The notes: generated by a model from the sequence alone, not told the origin. A stretch of DNA of 64,000 nucleotides from Petrimonas sp. IBARAKI (GCA_002356435.2 AP018040.2:1550001-1614000), one strand, 5' to 3'; positions 7,658 to 18,871 are shown, numbered from the stretch's first letter. Made by a program: numbers and translations.

Positions 7658-9160
7658 ATGAGTCTTACTTATGTAACAGCGAAAGAGGCTGCTGCTCTTG
7701 TCAACCACAACGACAATGTGGGTTTTAGCGGCTTTACACACGCCGGATGTCCTAAAGTGGTTCCGGTTGAAATTGCCAAACGTGCCGAAGAAGAGCACGC
7801 TAAAGGCAATCCTTTTAAAATAGGCATGTTTACCGGTGCTTCCACCGGCGATTCTATCGATGGTAGCCTGGCTCGCGCCAATGCGGTAAAATTCCGCACA
7901 CCCTATCAGACGAATAAAGATATGCGTAACGCCATTAACGCCGTTCAGCATGAACCGGTACAGTATTTCGACATGCACTTGTCTCAAGTGGCGCAGGAAA
8001 TTCGTTACGGTTTTTTAGGAGGTGTGGATGTGGCTATTGTGGAAGCCTGTGAGGTTACCGATTCGGGAGAGATTGTTCCCACCAGCGGTGTTGGGATTAT
8101 GCCAACCATTTGCCGTTTGGCCAAGATAGTTATTGTGGAGCTGAACGATAAGGTACCCGCCAAAATGCGCGGTGTGCATGATTTATATGAATTACAGGAT
8201 CCTCCTAAACGCCGTCAGATAAATATTTTTGAAGTACAGGGGCGTGTAGGGTTGGAATACGTGAAAGTGGATCCTTCAAAAATTTATGTGGTAAGGACAA
8301 GTAAGGAAAATGAAGGCAGCGGTTTTGCACCGGTTGATGAGATTACGGAAAAAATCGGAGAGAACGTTTCGAACTTTTTCGTTTCTGAATTGAAAAAAGG
8401 ACATATTCCGCCCACTTTCCTGCCTATTCAATCGGGTGTGGGAAACATTGCCAATGCTGTTCTTGCATCCATGGCACAGAACAAGGATATTCCCCGCTTC
8501 GAAGTATATACCGAGGTTATTCAGGATGCCGTGTTGGATATGATGCAAAAAGGGCATATCTCTTTTGCCAGCGGTTGCTCGCTTACGTTAAGCAACGAAG
8601 CAATGGAACGTTTTTATCGCGATTTGGATTTTTTCAAGAACAAGCTGGTGCTTCGTCCGTCGGAAATCTCCAACAATCCCGGTCTGGTGCGCCGGTTGGG
8701 TGTAATAGGCATCAATACGGCCATTGAAGCTGATATCTTCGGAAATGTAAACTCCACGCATGTGATGGGTAATATGATGATGAACGGTATCGGAGGTTCG
8801 GGTGATTTTACGCGAAGTGCTTATATCTCTATTTTTGTTACACCTTCAACCGCAAAAGATGGAAAAATAAGCGCCATTGTTCCGAAAGTGGCACACGAAG
8901 ACCACAGCGAACATTCGGTGAAAGTAATTGTTTCGGAGTATGGCGTTGCTGATTTGCGCGGCAAGGGAACGTATGCCCGTGCTGAAGAGATCATTGAGAA
9001 TTGCGCACATCCTAGCTACCGCCCGTTGTTGCACGATTACCTGAGTCTTACGAAAAAAGGGCACACACCGCAGAATTTATACGCTTGTTTTGAATTCCAC
9101 AAGGCGTTTATGGAAACCGGTGATATGATCAACGCCGACTTTTCGAAATATAAAAAATAA
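7658..9160 (+). CDS. Succinyl-CoA:acetate CoA-transferase / acetyl-CoA hydrolase family
   Basis: 500 residues of the class I Cat1/ScpC/AarC family. The likely reaction moves CoA between succinate or propionate and acetate, a step in acetate and propionate fermentation, in the cytoplasm. Supporting sequence: FSGFTHAGCPK near residue 23, the YTEVIQD motif with the expected catalytic Glu at 286, and the glycine-rich GIGGSGDF loop at 377-384. The family length is close to 500, so it is complete. Acetyl-CoA hydrolase is the usual alternative database name; the transferase role is more likely in a fermentative Bacteroidales cell. Confidence 0.88.
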   Translation: MSLTYVTAKEAAALVNHNDNVGFSGFTHAGCPKVVPVEIAKRAEEEHAKGNPFKIGMFTGASTGDSIDGSLARANAVKFRTPYQTNKDMRNAINAVQHEPVQYFDMHLSQVAQEIRYGFLGGVDVAIVEACEVTDSGEIVPTSGVGIMPTICRLAKIVIVELNDKVPAKMRGVHDLYELQDPPKRRQINIFEVQGRVGLEYVKVDPSKIYVVRTSKENEGSGFAPVDEITEKIGENVSNFFVSELKKGHIPPTFLPIQSGVGNIANAVLASMAQNKDIPRFEVYTEVIQDAVLDMMQKGHISFASGCSLTLSNEAMERFYRDLDFFKNKLVLRPSEISNNPGLVRRLGVIGINTAIEADIFGNVNSTHVMGNMMMNGIGGSGDFTRSAYISIFVTPSTAKDGKISAIVPKVAHEDHSEHSVKVIVSEYGVADLRGKGTYARAEEIIENCAHPSYRPLLHDYLSLTKKGHTPQNLYACFEFHKAFMETGDMINADFSKYKK

Positions 9161-9285
9161 TCGTGGATGAATGTTTCTTCCAATGGTGTAGGAACAGAGG
9201 AAAATGATGGGGCGGTTCGAACAAAGCGTTAAAAGAATACGTTATAGAATAGTATTTTTTAATTAGCTAACTAAAATTTTTGATT

Positions 9286-9537
9286 ATGGGAATTTTATCT
9301 TGGATCGTTTTAGGCCTGTTAGCAGGTTTGATAGCAAAAGCCATTCGCCCCGGAGCAGATCCGGGCGGTTGGATCGTAACCATCTTGATCGGTATCGCCG
9401 GCGGTGTCTTGGGCGGATGGATAGGTTCGTTGTTAGGCTGGGGGACCGTTGACGGATTCAGCCTTCGTACGCTGTTACTGGCCGTTGGAGGCGCACTGAT
9501 CATTCTGTGGGTGTATGCCTTGTTGAAGAAAAAATGA
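9286..9537 (+). CDS. GlsB/YeaQ/YmgE family stress-response membrane protein
   Basis: 83 residues with three hydrophobic, glycine-rich segments (LGLLAGLIAKAI, IVTILIGIAGGVLGGWIGSLLG, LLLAVGGALIILWVYALL), the standard transglycosylase-associated/GlsB pattern. ATG 9286 is preferred to TTG 9280. It is an inner-membrane protein often linked to general or envelope stress; the molecular activity is unknown. A strong terminator follows. Confidence 0.85.
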   Translation: MGILSWIVLGLLAGLIAKAIRPGADPGGWIVTILIGIAGGVLGGWIGSLLGWGTVDGFSLRTLLLAVGGALIILWVYALLKKK

Positions 9538-9555
9538 TGAACAGTTGTTCAAGGC

Positions 9556-9587
9556 AAGGGGCGACGCAAGTTGCCCTTTGTTGTTTT
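9556..9587 (+). terminator. Rho-independent terminator of the GlsB-type gene
   Basis: AAGGGGCGAC (9556-9565) pairs over 10 bp, two of them wobbles, with GTTGCCCTTT (9570-9579) around a GCAA tetraloop; GTTGTTTT follows. It sits immediately before the converging trkH end. Confidence 0.85.
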
Positions 9588-9588
9588 A

Positions 9589-11055
9589 TCACTTCTTCCA
9601 TAAACTTGAGGTGAAAAGCGAGAGTACCGTGAACACTTCAAGCCGGCCTACAATCATCAGGAAAGACAAGAAGTACTTGGCAAAACCGGTAGCGGTTGAA
9701 AAGTTCCCCGACGGGCCGAAATCGCCTAACCCAAAGCCATAACTGCTCATGCTCGAAACTGCGGCACCAATGGATTCATCGAACGACATTCCGGTAAAAC
9801 TCAGTACGATGGCACCCAGACCAGTAATGGTCAGGTAAAGAAAAACGAAAGCTAGGACCTTTTCAACTACCGCATTTGAGTACACCTGCCCGTTAATTTT
9901 TACCATATACAATGCTTGCGGATGAACCTGGCGACGAAATACTACCTTGGTATTCTTTACCAGAATGATTAACCGGGATATCTTCATTCCACCCGACGTT
10001 GAACCCTCACTTCCGCAAAACAGAACCATAGCCAGGAAAAGGAACCAGTAAAATTGTCCCCAACGCAGGAAGTCCGTGGTGGCATATCCGGTAGTGGTAA
10101 TTGCCGCTACAACCTGAAAAAGAACGGTACGGATAGTGTCTTCTACCGACCCCAACACGTTACCTTCGGCATACAAGGCCAGGGTAATGATAAACGTAAA
10201 GCCGAGAATCATAAAAGAATACCACAAAAATTCCTCGTCCTTGAAAATCCGACCTGAGAAATTGCGGAACAGGTTGAACAGCAACAAAAAACGGATTCCG
10301 CCCGAGAACATCAGAAATATAATTACGTATTCCGTATAGGCGGAGTTGAAATGCGCTATGCTGGCTTGTCTGGTGGAAAATCCTCCGGTAGAGATGCTGG
10401 TGAAAGCATGGCAGGCCGCATCAAAAGCATTCATGGGACCGGCCCAGAGCAGGAGAAACCCTACTGCTGTTAAACCCAGGTAGGTGAAGGACATGTTCCG
10501 GGTGATGTCGCTGACACGTAGGCGAAGTTGTTCTTTGGAGATACCGGTTGCCTCGGCATTGTAAAGATGGGAGGAACTGCCCCCGAAGAGAGGCAAAAAG
10601 GACATCACAAAAATGATAATTCCGATACCTCCAATCCATTGGGTAAAACTTCGCCAGAAATGAAGTGATTTAGGGAAGGCTTCTATGTTGATCAGGGTAG
10701 AGCTTCCAGTGGTAGTAAATCCGCAAACGCTTTCAAAGAAAGCATCCGTAAAAGAAGGGATGGCTCCGCCGATCAGAAAAGGCAGAGTGCCGTAAAGGGC
10801 CATCATCACCCATACAAGTGTGACGGTAAGGTAAACTTCCCGTTGAGAGATGCGTTTCTCTTTACGCCTTTTTCTTCCGATTAAAAATAAAACAAGCCCT
10901 GAAACGAACGTTATTAACGATGACAGGTAAAGACTATAAACGGAAGGTTCCTGGTAAACTTCACCAACAAATGCGGAAATGAGCATAAATGATGATTCGA
11001 TCATCAAAATAAGTCCTATGCTGCTAAATACGAATTGATGGTTGAAGTTCCGCAT
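9589..11055 (-). CDS. trkH: TrkH family potassium uptake protein
   Basis: 488 residues, about ten membrane segments. It is the potassium-translocating subunit of the Trk system. Four pore repeats are visible with filter-like motifs: CGFTTTGSSTL, STGGFSTR, TTTGYATTD and SSYGFGLGD. The gene starts 2 nt after the trkA stop (ATG 11055); a TTG at 11061 would overlap trkA. Co-translation with trkA is expected because TrkA gates TrkH in response to nucleotide. Confidence 0.92.
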   Translation of the reverse strand: MRNFNHQFVFSSIGLILMIESSFMLISAFVGEVYQEPSVYSLYLSSLITFVSGLVLFLIGRKRRKEKRISQREVYLTVTLVWVMMALYGTLPFLIGGAIPSFTDAFFESVCGFTTTGSSTLINIEAFPKSLHFWRSFTQWIGGIGIIIFVMSFLPLFGGSSSHLYNAEATGISKEQLRLRVSDITRNMSFTYLGLTAVGFLLLWAGPMNAFDAACHAFTSISTGGFSTRQASIAHFNSAYTEYVIIFLMFSGGIRFLLLFNLFRNFSGRIFKDEEFLWYSFMILGFTFIITLALYAEGNVLGSVEDTIRTVLFQVVAAITTTGYATTDFLRWGQFYWFLFLAMVLFCGSEGSTSGGMKISRLIILVKNTKVVFRRQVHPQALYMVKINGQVYSNAVVEKVLAFVFLYLTITGLGAIVLSFTGMSFDESIGAAVSSMSSYGFGLGDFGPSGNFSTATGFAKYFLSFLMIVGRLEVFTVLSLFTSSLWKK

Positions 11056-11057
11056 AA

Positions 11058-12395
11058 TCAATTGAAGAAACTCTCAATGCTTTTCAACGATGTATTCATA
11101 AAAAACACCATTACCTGGTCGTATGGCTCAATGAGCGTATCGCCGTCAATAAGCATGGGTTCTCCGTTTCGGATAAGTGCGCCGAGAGTCATGTCGGAGG
11201 GTAAATTCAGGTTTTTGATCAGTTTTTTGGTGACTTTTGAGTTGGGTTTTGCAACAACTTCTCCTACGTTTGCATTTGAGAAAGTGAGGCATTTGATGTT
11301 TGAAGCATCCGCTTTGAGAAGAAGTTCGTATATTTTGCTAGCTGCCAGCAGCTTTTTGTTGATTACGGTGCCGATATCGAAACGTTCGGCCATAGGAATA
11401 TAATCTATGTTTTCCACTTCGGCAATGGTCTTTTTGACGCCGTATTGCTTGGCCATCATACAACCCAGGATGTTGGCTTCGGAATTTCCGGTAAGCGCAA
11501 CAAATGCGTCCATATCGGAGATTCCTTCACTGAGTAACAACTCTGCATCGCGCGCATCACCCAGAAATATGGTAACGTTCGAAGGAGAAATTTCTACGAG
11601 TTTTTCCGCCCTTTCCCGGTTTTGTTCGATAATCTTTATGTTTATGTTTGACGGCAGGTATTGCACGGCCCGCATGGTAATCCGGCTACCGCCCATAAAC
11701 ATGACGTTTTTGGTTTCGAACGATGTCTTACCCATCATAGCAGGCATTTCATCGAGGTTTTTTCTCAACGTGGTGAAATAGAGAATATCGTTGGGTAAGA
11801 TCTGATCACTTCCTTTCGGGATCAACGTTTGGTTTCCGCGTTTTATAACGACGATATGAAACTTTTTACCGACGTTTGGAAGTTCACGCAGGTACCAGTT
11901 GGCAATCGGCGCATTGGCCCTTATTTTGGCTGCGGTAAGTATTATGGATCCGTTTGATAGTTCCCACCAAACCCTCGTCCATGGAGTTTTGAGCGAAGAA
12001 ACAATTTCTCGAGCGGCCATCATTTCGGGATAGATCATGGAGTGAATGCCGAGCTTATCGAAAAACTCCACGTTCTTGGGCAGCAGGTACTCGTAATTAT
12101 CAATTCTAGCCAGCGTTTTCTTGACGCCCAGATTGGCAGCAAGCATGCAAGCGTTAATGTTTTTGGACTCTTCCGGGGTAACACCGATAAAAAGATCCGA
12201 ATCGGCAACGCCGGCTTCAGTAAGGTCTTTCAGCGATGTGCAGTTTCCGATGAAAGTCAATAACTCAGCGTTGTCGCGAACAGCCATCAGCCGCTCTTTA
12301 CTGCTGTCCATCAATGTGATATCGTGATTTTCCTGCCCAAGCAGTTTGGCAAGATGGGTGCCCACTTCTCCTGCTCCAGCTATTAATATTTTCAT
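11058..12395 (-). CDS. trkA: Trk system potassium transporter regulatory subunit TrkA
   Basis: 445 residues with the duplicated RCK layout: an NAD-binding Rossmann motif GAGEVG at residues 7-12, a first RCK-C region, a second Rossmann-like half beginning near NVMFMGGSR, and a final RCK-C region. It is a peripheral cytoplasmic protein binding NAD(H)/ATP and controlling TrkH. It precedes trkH in the same operon. Confidence 0.93.
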   Translation of the reverse strand: MKILIAGAGEVGTHLAKLLGQENHDITLMDSSKERLMAVRDNAELLTFIGNCTSLKDLTEAGVADSDLFIGVTPEESKNINACMLAANLGVKKTLARIDNYEYLLPKNVEFFDKLGIHSMIYPEMMAAREIVSSLKTPWTRVWWELSNGSIILTAAKIRANAPIANWYLRELPNVGKKFHIVVIKRGNQTLIPKGSDQILPNDILYFTTLRKNLDEMPAMMGKTSFETKNVMFMGGSRITMRAVQYLPSNINIKIIEQNRERAEKLVEISPSNVTIFLGDARDAELLLSEGISDMDAFVALTGNSEANILGCMMAKQYGVKKTIAEVENIDYIPMAERFDIGTVINKKLLAASKIYELLLKADASNIKCLTFSNANVGEVVAKPNSKVTKKLIKNLNLPSDMTLGALIRNGEPMLIDGDTLIEPYDQVMVFFMNTSLKSIESFFN

Positions 12396-12468
12396 CAGTT
12401 ATGGTTTATTACAATTGCTTCTGAACTCCATCCAGAATACGTTAACGGAAGAACAACTTTTCTGTTTT

Positions 12469-14412
12469 CTAGTTTCTCAGGTTACTTTGTTCCTGAATGA
12501 CGACAATGGCCTGTTCCTGTTTTATTAATTCGTTTACCTCCATAATTTTTCGTAAAATACCCTCTTCATCAATCCCTGCAATTTTTTGCAACTCTGTTAT
12601 TGCTCCGTGAGTGATAAACTCATCTGCTATCCCGATCCTGAAAATCCGGTTGTGGATAAAACCGTTATCAGCCAGAAATTCTATTACGGCACTTCCCATT
12701 CCGCCTTTTATTACTCCGTTTTCCAGCGTGATGATGTACTTGAATTTTCTGGCAACCTTACTCAACATCTCCTGATCGATTGGCTTCAGGAAAAGCATGT
12801 CGTAGTGTGCCACGCTAATTCCCATCTCTTCTGCCCGTGCAATGGCTTTTACCGCGCTGTTACCTATGGCGCCTATGGAAAGCAGGGCCATGTCTTTGCC
12901 CTTTTTCAACCTTTTCCCTTTTCCTATTGGGATGAGCTGCGGTGGGTTGCGCCAATCCACCATTACCCCCTGCCCACGCGGGTACCTGATCACAAACGGA
13001 CCATCATTGCCGTAAACGGCTGTGTACATTAGGTTGCGGAGATCGTGTTCATTGAAAGGAGCCGAAATAACCAGGTTGGGAATGGGCCGAAGATATGCCA
13101 GGTCAAATACCCCGTGGTGCGTTGGCCCGTCTTCGCCCACCAGTCCGGCCCTGTCGAGACACATGATGACTTTGAGCTTTTGCAGCGCCACGTCGTGAAT
13201 TACCTGATCGTAAGCCCGTTGCATAAACGATGAGTAGATATTGCAAAACGGGATGAAACCCTCTTTTGCCAATCCGGCGGAGAAAGTAACCGCATGCGCT
13301 TCGGCAATTCCCACATCAAAAGCCCTGTCCGGCAATTTTTGCATCATATACGTCATGGAGCATCCCGTGGGCATAGCGGGTGTAATCCCGACAATTTTCT
13401 GGTTTTCTTCGGCAAGTTCCACCAGTGTATGTCCGAAAACATCCTGGTAGAGTTGCGGTTGATCAATTCTTTTTCTTACAATCCGTTCGCCTGTTTCTTT
13501 ATCGAATAACCCGGGAGCATGCCAGATGGTGGCGGCTTTTTCTGCGGGTTTGAACCCTTTTCCCTTGACGGTTTTGATGTGAAGCAGTCTTGGTCCCTTC
13601 ATGTCCCTGATGTTATGCAAAACCCGGATAAGTCCCGGCAGATCGTGTCCGTCAACCGGGCCGAAGTACCGGATATTAAACCCTTCGAACATATTTTGCT
13701 GTTGGGTAATAAGGGATTTTATGCTGTTGTTGAAGCGAAGCACAATGTTTTTCTTCTCTTCGGATATAAGGTTTTTGCTTTTGAAGGATTGGTAGACCCT
13801 GTTACGCATTTTGTTGTACTTGGACGACGTGGTCATTTTAACCAGATAATCCTGAATACCCCCCACATTACTGTCGATAGACATGTCGTTGTCGTTGAGT
13901 ATGATGAGCAAGTTATTCGGCTGTGAGCAGGCATTGTTTAATCCTTCGTATGCGAGACCGCCGGTCATGGCTCCGTCTCCGATAATGGCCACTACATGCC
14001 GGTCTTCTTCACCATTAAGTGATGCAGCAACAGCCATCCCCAATGCAGCGGAAATGGAAGTGGAGGCGTGTCCGGCAACAAAAGTATCGTATATGCTTTC
14101 CTGCGGATTGGTAAATCCGGAAAGTCCACCCAGTTTGCGGTTTGTGTGGAAAACATCGCGCCGTCCGGTGAGTATCTTGTGTCCGTAAGCCTGATGGCCA
14201 ACATCCCAAACCAGTTTGTCGTATGGCGTGTTGTATAGATAGTGAAGCGCAACGGTGAGTTCAACAGTACCTAAACTCGATGCAAAATGTCCGGGATTGT
14301 GAGAAAGCTGTTCAATAATGAACTCCCTCAAATCTTTGCAGACCTCCTTGAGTTGTTCAACATTGAACTTTTTGAGATCAGCCGGGCTATTTATGTCTTG
14401 TAAATATGTCAT
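12469..14412 (-). CDS. dxs: 1-deoxy-D-xylulose-5-phosphate synthase
   Basis: 647 residues. This thiamin-diphosphate enzyme condenses pyruvate and glyceraldehyde-3-phosphate, the first step of the MEP isoprenoid pathway. Seen: [16 protein letters not shown] with the conserved His42, the TPP motif GDGAMTGG from residue 145, [10 protein letters not shown] and the C-terminal transketolase domain ([14 protein letters not shown]). ATG 14412 (MTYLQDI) is chosen; the frame is open 20 codons upstream, but those codons are basic and not family-like. It depends on TPP, as does the riboswitch at the left end, but no riboswitch is seen here. Confidence 0.95.
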   Translation of the reverse strand: MTYLQDINSPADLKKFNVEQLKEVCKDLREFIIEQLSHNPGHFASSLGTVELTVALHYLYNTPYDKLVWDVGHQAYGHKILTGRRDVFHTNRKLGGLSGFTNPQESIYDTFVAGHASTSISAALGMAVAASLNGEEDRHVVAIIGDGAMTGGLAYEGLNNACSQPNNLLIILNDNDMSIDSNVGGIQDYLVKMTTSSKYNKMRNRVYQSFKSKNLISEEKKNIVLRFNNSIKSLITQQQNMFEGFNIRYFGPVDGHDLPGLIRVLHNIRDMKGPRLLHIKTVKGKGFKPAEKAATIWHAPGLFDKETGERIVRKRIDQPQLYQDVFGHTLVELAEENQKIVGITPAMPTGCSMTYMMQKLPDRAFDVGIAEAHAVTFSAGLAKEGFIPFCNIYSSFMQRAYDQVIHDVALQKLKVIMCLDRAGLVGEDGPTHHGVFDLAYLRPIPNLVISAPFNEHDLRNLMYTAVYGNDGPFVIRYPRGQGVMVDWRNPPQLIPIGKGKRLKKGKDMALLSIGAIGNSAVKAIARAEEMGISVAHYDMLFLKPIDQEMLSKVARKFKYIITLENGVIKGGMGSAVIEFLADNGFIHNRIFRIGIADEFITHGAITELQKIAGIDEEGILRKIMEVNELIKQEQAIVVIQEQSNLRN

Positions 14413-14481
14413 TCTTTTTGTTTTCTCTTCTCTTCGTTTCTGATAAACGAAGAATCGAGTTCGATGGTTCATTGTCTAGTG

Positions 14482-16683
14482 TTAATTCGCCATTTCGGAG
14501 AAAAACTTGATTCGGACCAAGCGGATTTCTGTTTCGGAATAATCGGAAAGTTCGTCCATAGCCTTATCCAGGTTATCGGTTTCGGCTTCCCGGAAATACT
14601 CGTAGATTTCTCTAACAGTATCCGTATCCATTACTTCTTCGAGGAAGTAGTTGATGTTTATTTTTGTACCCGAGTAGACAATAGCCTCAACTTCCGAAAG
14701 CATCTCGTTGAAATCTATTCCTTTGGATTCGGCCAGGTCGTCCAGGGCAACTTTTCTGTCGATAGCCTGTACGATAGAAACCTTGAGTTTTGATTTGTTA
14801 GCTACGGTCTTCACCCTCAAATCCTCGGGGCGGATAATTTCGTTTTCTTCTACATGTTTCTTTATGAGTTCGATAAACTCCTGACCATAACGTTTTGCTT
14901 TGCCGGCCCCTACACCCGGAATATTCTGCAGCTCTTCCAGTGTAATGGGGTAAGACGTAGCCATCGCTTCCAGGGAAGCGGGCTGAAAAATAACATACGG
15001 CGGAACATTGAGTTTTTTGGATATTTTCTTTCTTAAGTCTTTCATCATCGAGAATAATGCCGGGTCGGCAGCTCCGGAATTTCCCCCTCCCGATGCGATT
15101 ACGCCTTCTTCGGATTCGAGTTCTTCGATATCGGCATCATCTTCATCTTCCTCTTTCGTGATTTTGAAAGAAACGGGTTTTTTCAGGAACTCTTTTCCTT
15201 TCTTTGTGATCTTAAGAATTCCGTAATTCTCGATGTCCTTTTTTAAATAATTGTCAAGCAGTGCTTGACGGATAACCGTTTCCCAAGTGCTCTCCTCTTC
15301 ATCTGATCCTGATCCGAACTCTTCTAACTCGTTGTGTTCAAATGTTTCTATTTCGGATGTTTCTTTTCCGAGTAAAAAATTAATCAAATAATCGGCCTTG
15401 TGCTTTTCCTTTAGCACGGAGATGGCTTCTAAAACGGTGACAAGTAATTCTTTAGCTTCCACTTTTATTTTTGGATTTAAACAATTATCGCAGTTCCCAC
15501 AATTGGGCTCATTATAATCTTCGCCGAAATAATGCAAGAGCATTTTCCTCCGGCAAACGGAAGTTTCGGCATAGGCGGCTGTTTCTAACAGCAGTTGTTT
15601 CCCGATTTCCTGTTCGGAAACAGGCTTGCCTTGCATAAAACGTTCCAGTTTTTGCAAATCTTTGCTGGAATAGAAAGCAATACATTTGCCTTCTCCTCCG
15701 TCGCGGCCCGAACGGCCAGTCTCCTGATAATACCCTTCGAGACTTTTAGGTATGTCATAATGGATCACATAGCGCACATCGGGTTTGTCGATTCCCATTC
15801 CAAAGGCAATAGTAGCGACAATTACGTCTGCCTGTTCCATCAGAAAAGCATCCTGATTGGTGCTTCGGGTGGCAGCGTCCATACCGGCATGATAGGGTAG
15901 GGCCCGTATGTCATTGGCTTGCAGTATCTGTGCAAAATCGTCTACCTTTTTGCGGCTCAGGCAATAAACAATACCCGATTTTGTGCCTTGAGAAAGGATG
16001 TATTTTATGATTTCCTTATCAACCTTGTCGGTTTTCTTTCTTACCTCGTAGTATAGATTGGACCGGTTGAAGGATGATTTAAAAACGGCTGCATCCAACA
16101 TACCCAGTGTTTTCTGAATATCATGCTGCACCTTGGGTGTGGCCGTTGCTGTCAATGCAACGACTGGACGAGGGCCTATTTCGTTGATAATGGGTTTTAT
16201 GCGCCGATATTCGGGGCGAAAATCATGTCCCCATTCCGATATACAGTGTGCTTCATCCACCGCGTAAAACGAGATGGGCACGTTTTGGAGAAAATCAATA
16301 TTCTCCATCTTGGTAAGTGATTCGGGAGCAACGTACAGTAATTTGGTCTTTCCCGAAACAATATCTTGTTTAACTTTCTCAATTTCCTGTTTATTCAGCG
16401 AAGAGTTCAGAAAATGAGCAACGCCGTCATCTTCGCTAAAATTCCGCATGGCATCCACCTGATTTTTCATCAGTGCAATAAGTGGCGAAATGATGATTGC
16501 CGTACCTTTGGAAAGCAATGCCGGCAGCTGGTAACAAAGCGATTTTCCGCCCCCGGTAGGCATCAATACAAAAGTATCTTTCCCGGACAAGACGCTTTCG
16601 ATAATGGCTTTTTGATTTCCTTTAAACGTGTCGAACCCGAAATATTTCTTTAATTCTTCGTATAGAGTCTTTTGTTTTTCCAT
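14482..16683 (-). CDS. recQ: ATP-dependent DNA helicase RecQ
   Basis: 733 residues. A superfamily 2, 3'-5' helicase for recombinational repair. Walker A TGGGKS at 43-48, DEAH box at 143-146, QETGRSGRDG arginine-finger motif, a zinc-binding Cys cluster (CRRKMLLHYFGE...CGNCDNC), winged helix and one HRDC domain near residues 545-610. A further helical C-terminal segment of about 110 residues follows. It lies 222 bp downstream of clpX on the same strand, with an A+T-rich gap containing no clear terminator. Confidence 0.95.
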   Translation of the reverse strand: MEKQKTLYEELKKYFGFDTFKGNQKAIIESVLSGKDTFVLMPTGGGKSLCYQLPALLSKGTAIIISPLIALMKNQVDAMRNFSEDDGVAHFLNSSLNKQEIEKVKQDIVSGKTKLLYVAPESLTKMENIDFLQNVPISFYAVDEAHCISEWGHDFRPEYRRIKPIINEIGPRPVVALTATATPKVQHDIQKTLGMLDAAVFKSSFNRSNLYYEVRKKTDKVDKEIIKYILSQGTKSGIVYCLSRKKVDDFAQILQANDIRALPYHAGMDAATRSTNQDAFLMEQADVIVATIAFGMGIDKPDVRYVIHYDIPKSLEGYYQETGRSGRDGGEGKCIAFYSSKDLQKLERFMQGKPVSEQEIGKQLLLETAAYAETSVCRRKMLLHYFGEDYNEPNCGNCDNCLNPKIKVEAKELLVTVLEAISVLKEKHKADYLINFLLGKETSEIETFEHNELEEFGSGSDEEESTWETVIRQALLDNYLKKDIENYGILKITKKGKEFLKKPVSFKITKEEDEDDADIEELESEEGVIASGGGNSGAADPALFSMMKDLRKKISKKLNVPPYVIFQPASLEAMATSYPITLEELQNIPGVGAGKAKRYGQEFIELIKKHVEENEIIRPEDLRVKTVANKSKLKVSIVQAIDRKVALDDLAESKGIDFNEMLSEVEAIVYSGTKININYFLEEVMDTDTVREIYEYFREAETDNLDKAMDELSDYSETEIRLVRIKFFSEMAN

Positions 16684-16905
16684 AAGAGCAATTCCGCTAC
16701 AAACTTAAAACATTTTTGTGCAAATGGAATAATGCAAATGTAAGAAAGTATTTTATATTTAAAAACAATTCCAATTCAAAAATAAACACTAAATTTAAGA
16801 ATAAAAACCGAATAAACAAATTCTGATATTCATCTTTCGGGAGAAATAAAGACACAACAAACCACTTCCTGAAAAAGGAAGGAAAAGAAAAAGAAAAAAG
16901 GCAAT

Positions 16906-18147
16906 TTAAGCTACTCTCAGGTGCCGGAAATCCGATTTTTCGAAATGCTTCACCGCATATTCGCGAGTTACGTGTAGTTTCTTCTTGTCTTCGGAAGGCA
17001 AACTGAACATGGCGTCTATCATAATGGCTTCCACAATGGAACGTAACCCACGGGCACCGAGTTTGAATTCGATGGCTTTGTCAACAATGTACTCGTAAAC
17101 ATCCTTATCCAGGGTGAGTGTAACACCGTCCATGGAGAAGAGTTTTTCGTACTGTTTGATGATGGAGTTTTTGGGTTCAGTGAGGATTCTCAGCAAAGCA
17201 TCCCTGTCTAAGGGTTCCAGATAGGTAAGTATAGGCAGGCGTCCGATAATTTCGGGTATTAAGCCAAAAGCTTTTAAATCCATCGGGGTGATGTACTGGA
17301 GTAGATTGTTACGGTCTATTTCGGCGGTTCTCCCACTTGCTGCATAACCTACTACGCGCGTATTCAGCCTGTTGGCTATTTTTTTCTCAATCCCGTCGAA
17401 AGCGCCCCCGCAAACAAACAATATATTTTTGGTATTCACTGCAATCATGCGCTGTTCGGGATGCTTTCTCCCGCCTTGTGGAGGAACGTTTACGACTGAT
17501 CCTTCCAGCAACTTCAACAATCCTTGTTGAACACCTTCGCCGCTGACATCGCGGGTGATGGACGGATTATCGCTTTTACGGGCAATTTTATCTATTTCAT
17601 CGATAAAAACGATTCCGCGCTCTGCTGAGGCGACATCATAATCGGCAACCTGCAGCAAACGGGTGAGAATACTTTCAATGTCTTCTCCTACGTATCCGGC
17701 TTCAGTAAGGACAGTAGCGTCGACGATGGTAAACGGCACACGCAGTAGTTTGGCGATCGTTCTCGCCAACAAGGTTTTTCCTGTTCCGGTGGCACCGACC
17801 ATAATGATGTTTGATTTTTCGATTTCCACATCGTCTTTCACCGTCTTTTGCAGGATACGCTTATAGTGGTTGTAAACCGAAACAGACAGGAAGCGTTTGG
17901 CACTGTCCTGGCCAATAACGTATTGGTCAAGAAATTCCTTGATTTGTTTCGGCTTGGGAAGTGAATTGAGTGAAATGTCGGGAGCCGATTTTCCACTGCT
18001 TTTGAACGTTTCGTTTACAATTTCATGTGCCTGCTCGGAGCACATATCGCAGATATAACCCGATATTCCCGAGATAAGCAAGTTCACATCGTTTTCACTT
18101 CTTCCGCAGAAACTGCAATGATTGCTGCTGTTTGCTTTTTTTGCCAT
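16906..18147 (-). CDS. clpX: ATP-dependent Clp protease ATP-binding subunit ClpX
   Basis: 413 residues. It unfolds substrates and feeds them to ClpP. The N-terminal zinc-binding domain has Cys11, Cys14, Cys33 and Cys36. Walker A GATGTGKT is at 118-125, Walker B is VFIDEIDK, and sensor and arginine motifs follow. It starts 49 bp after clpP, in the usual tig-clpP-clpX order, so joint transcription is likely. Confidence 0.96.
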   Translation of the reverse strand: MAKKANSSNHCSFCGRSENDVNLLISGISGYICDMCSEQAHEIVNETFKSSGKSAPDISLNSLPKPKQIKEFLDQYVIGQDSAKRFLSVSVYNHYKRILQKTVKDDVEIEKSNIIMVGATGTGKTLLARTIAKLLRVPFTIVDATVLTEAGYVGEDIESILTRLLQVADYDVASAERGIVFIDEIDKIARKSDNPSITRDVSGEGVQQGLLKLLEGSVVNVPPQGGRKHPEQRMIAVNTKNILFVCGGAFDGIEKKIANRLNTRVVGYAASGRTAEIDRNNLLQYITPMDLKAFGLIPEIIGRLPILTYLEPLDRDALLRILTEPKNSIIKQYEKLFSMDGVTLTLDKDVYEYIVDKAIEFKLGARGLRSIVEAIMIDAMFSLPSEDKKKLHVTREYAVKHFEKSDFRHLRVA

Positions 18148-18196
18148 TTTATTAGACTTTTAGAGATCAGCCTTCAGAAATCTGTTTTCTAACTTC

Positions 18197-18871
18197 TTAT
18201 TTCTTAATTAATATATCATCCACCATTCCATATTCTTTGGCTTCTGAAGCACTCATCCAGAAATCACGGTCCGAATCGCGAGACACTTCTTCGATGGGTC
18301 TTCCCGTATGTTTTGAAATGATGGTATTTAATTCCTGCTTTACCTTGGCAATTTCGCGAGCGGTAATCTCAATGTCAGATGCCTGTCCCTGAACGCCTCC
18401 CAGCGGTTGGTGAATCATTACACGTGAGTGTGTGAGCGCAAAGCGTTTCTTGGATGTTCCGGCAACTAGCAGAACGGCGGCCATAGATGCTGCCATCCCG
18501 GTACAGATGGTGGTTACATTGCTGGAAATGAACTGCATGGTGTCATATATTCCATAACCGGCATAAACGGATCCACCGGGAGAATTGATGTAAATGGAGA
18601 TGTCTTTTCCCTGATCAGCAGAGTCGAGATAAAGCAGCTGCGCCTGTATGACATTGGCGGTGTAATCGTCGATCTGAGTGCCGAGAAAAATGATCCGGTC
18701 CATCATCAGACGTGAAAATACATCCATTTGGGCAACGTTCAACTGACGTTCTTCGATAATGGTCGGAGAGATGTATCCGCCGCCTGCACTTATTATTTTT
18801 GTATAGCCGTCTAATCGGGCACTGCTCATCCCAAGATGCTTGACGGCATATTTTCTGAAATCGTTTTGCAT
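18197..18871 (-). CDS. clpP: ATP-dependent Clp protease proteolytic subunit ClpP
   Basis: 224 residues. The self-compartmentalised serine protease. The catalytic triad is Ser129 (GMAAS), His154 (MIHQP) and Asp203 (RDSDRDF). The N-terminal 35 residues precede the mature core and may be a propeptide. Partner genes clpX (downstream) and tig (upstream, 139 bp gap) are on the same strand. Confidence 0.96.
   Translation of the reverse strand: MQNDFRKYAVKHLGMSSARLDGYTKIISAGGGYISPTIIEERQLNVAQMDVFSRLMMDRIIFLGTQIDDYTANVIQAQLLYLDSADQGKDISIYINSPGGSVYAGYGIYDTMQFISSNVTTICTGMAASMAAVLLVAGTSKKRFALTHSRVMIHQPLGGVQGQASDIEITAREIAKVKQELNTIISKHTGRPIEEVSRDSDRDFWMSASEAKEYGMVDDILIKK

Noticed and set aside
12396-14481. 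Second TPP riboswitch for dxs
   Set aside because: No CTGAGA/ACCTGAT blocks occur upstream of dxs; it uses TPP only as cofactor.
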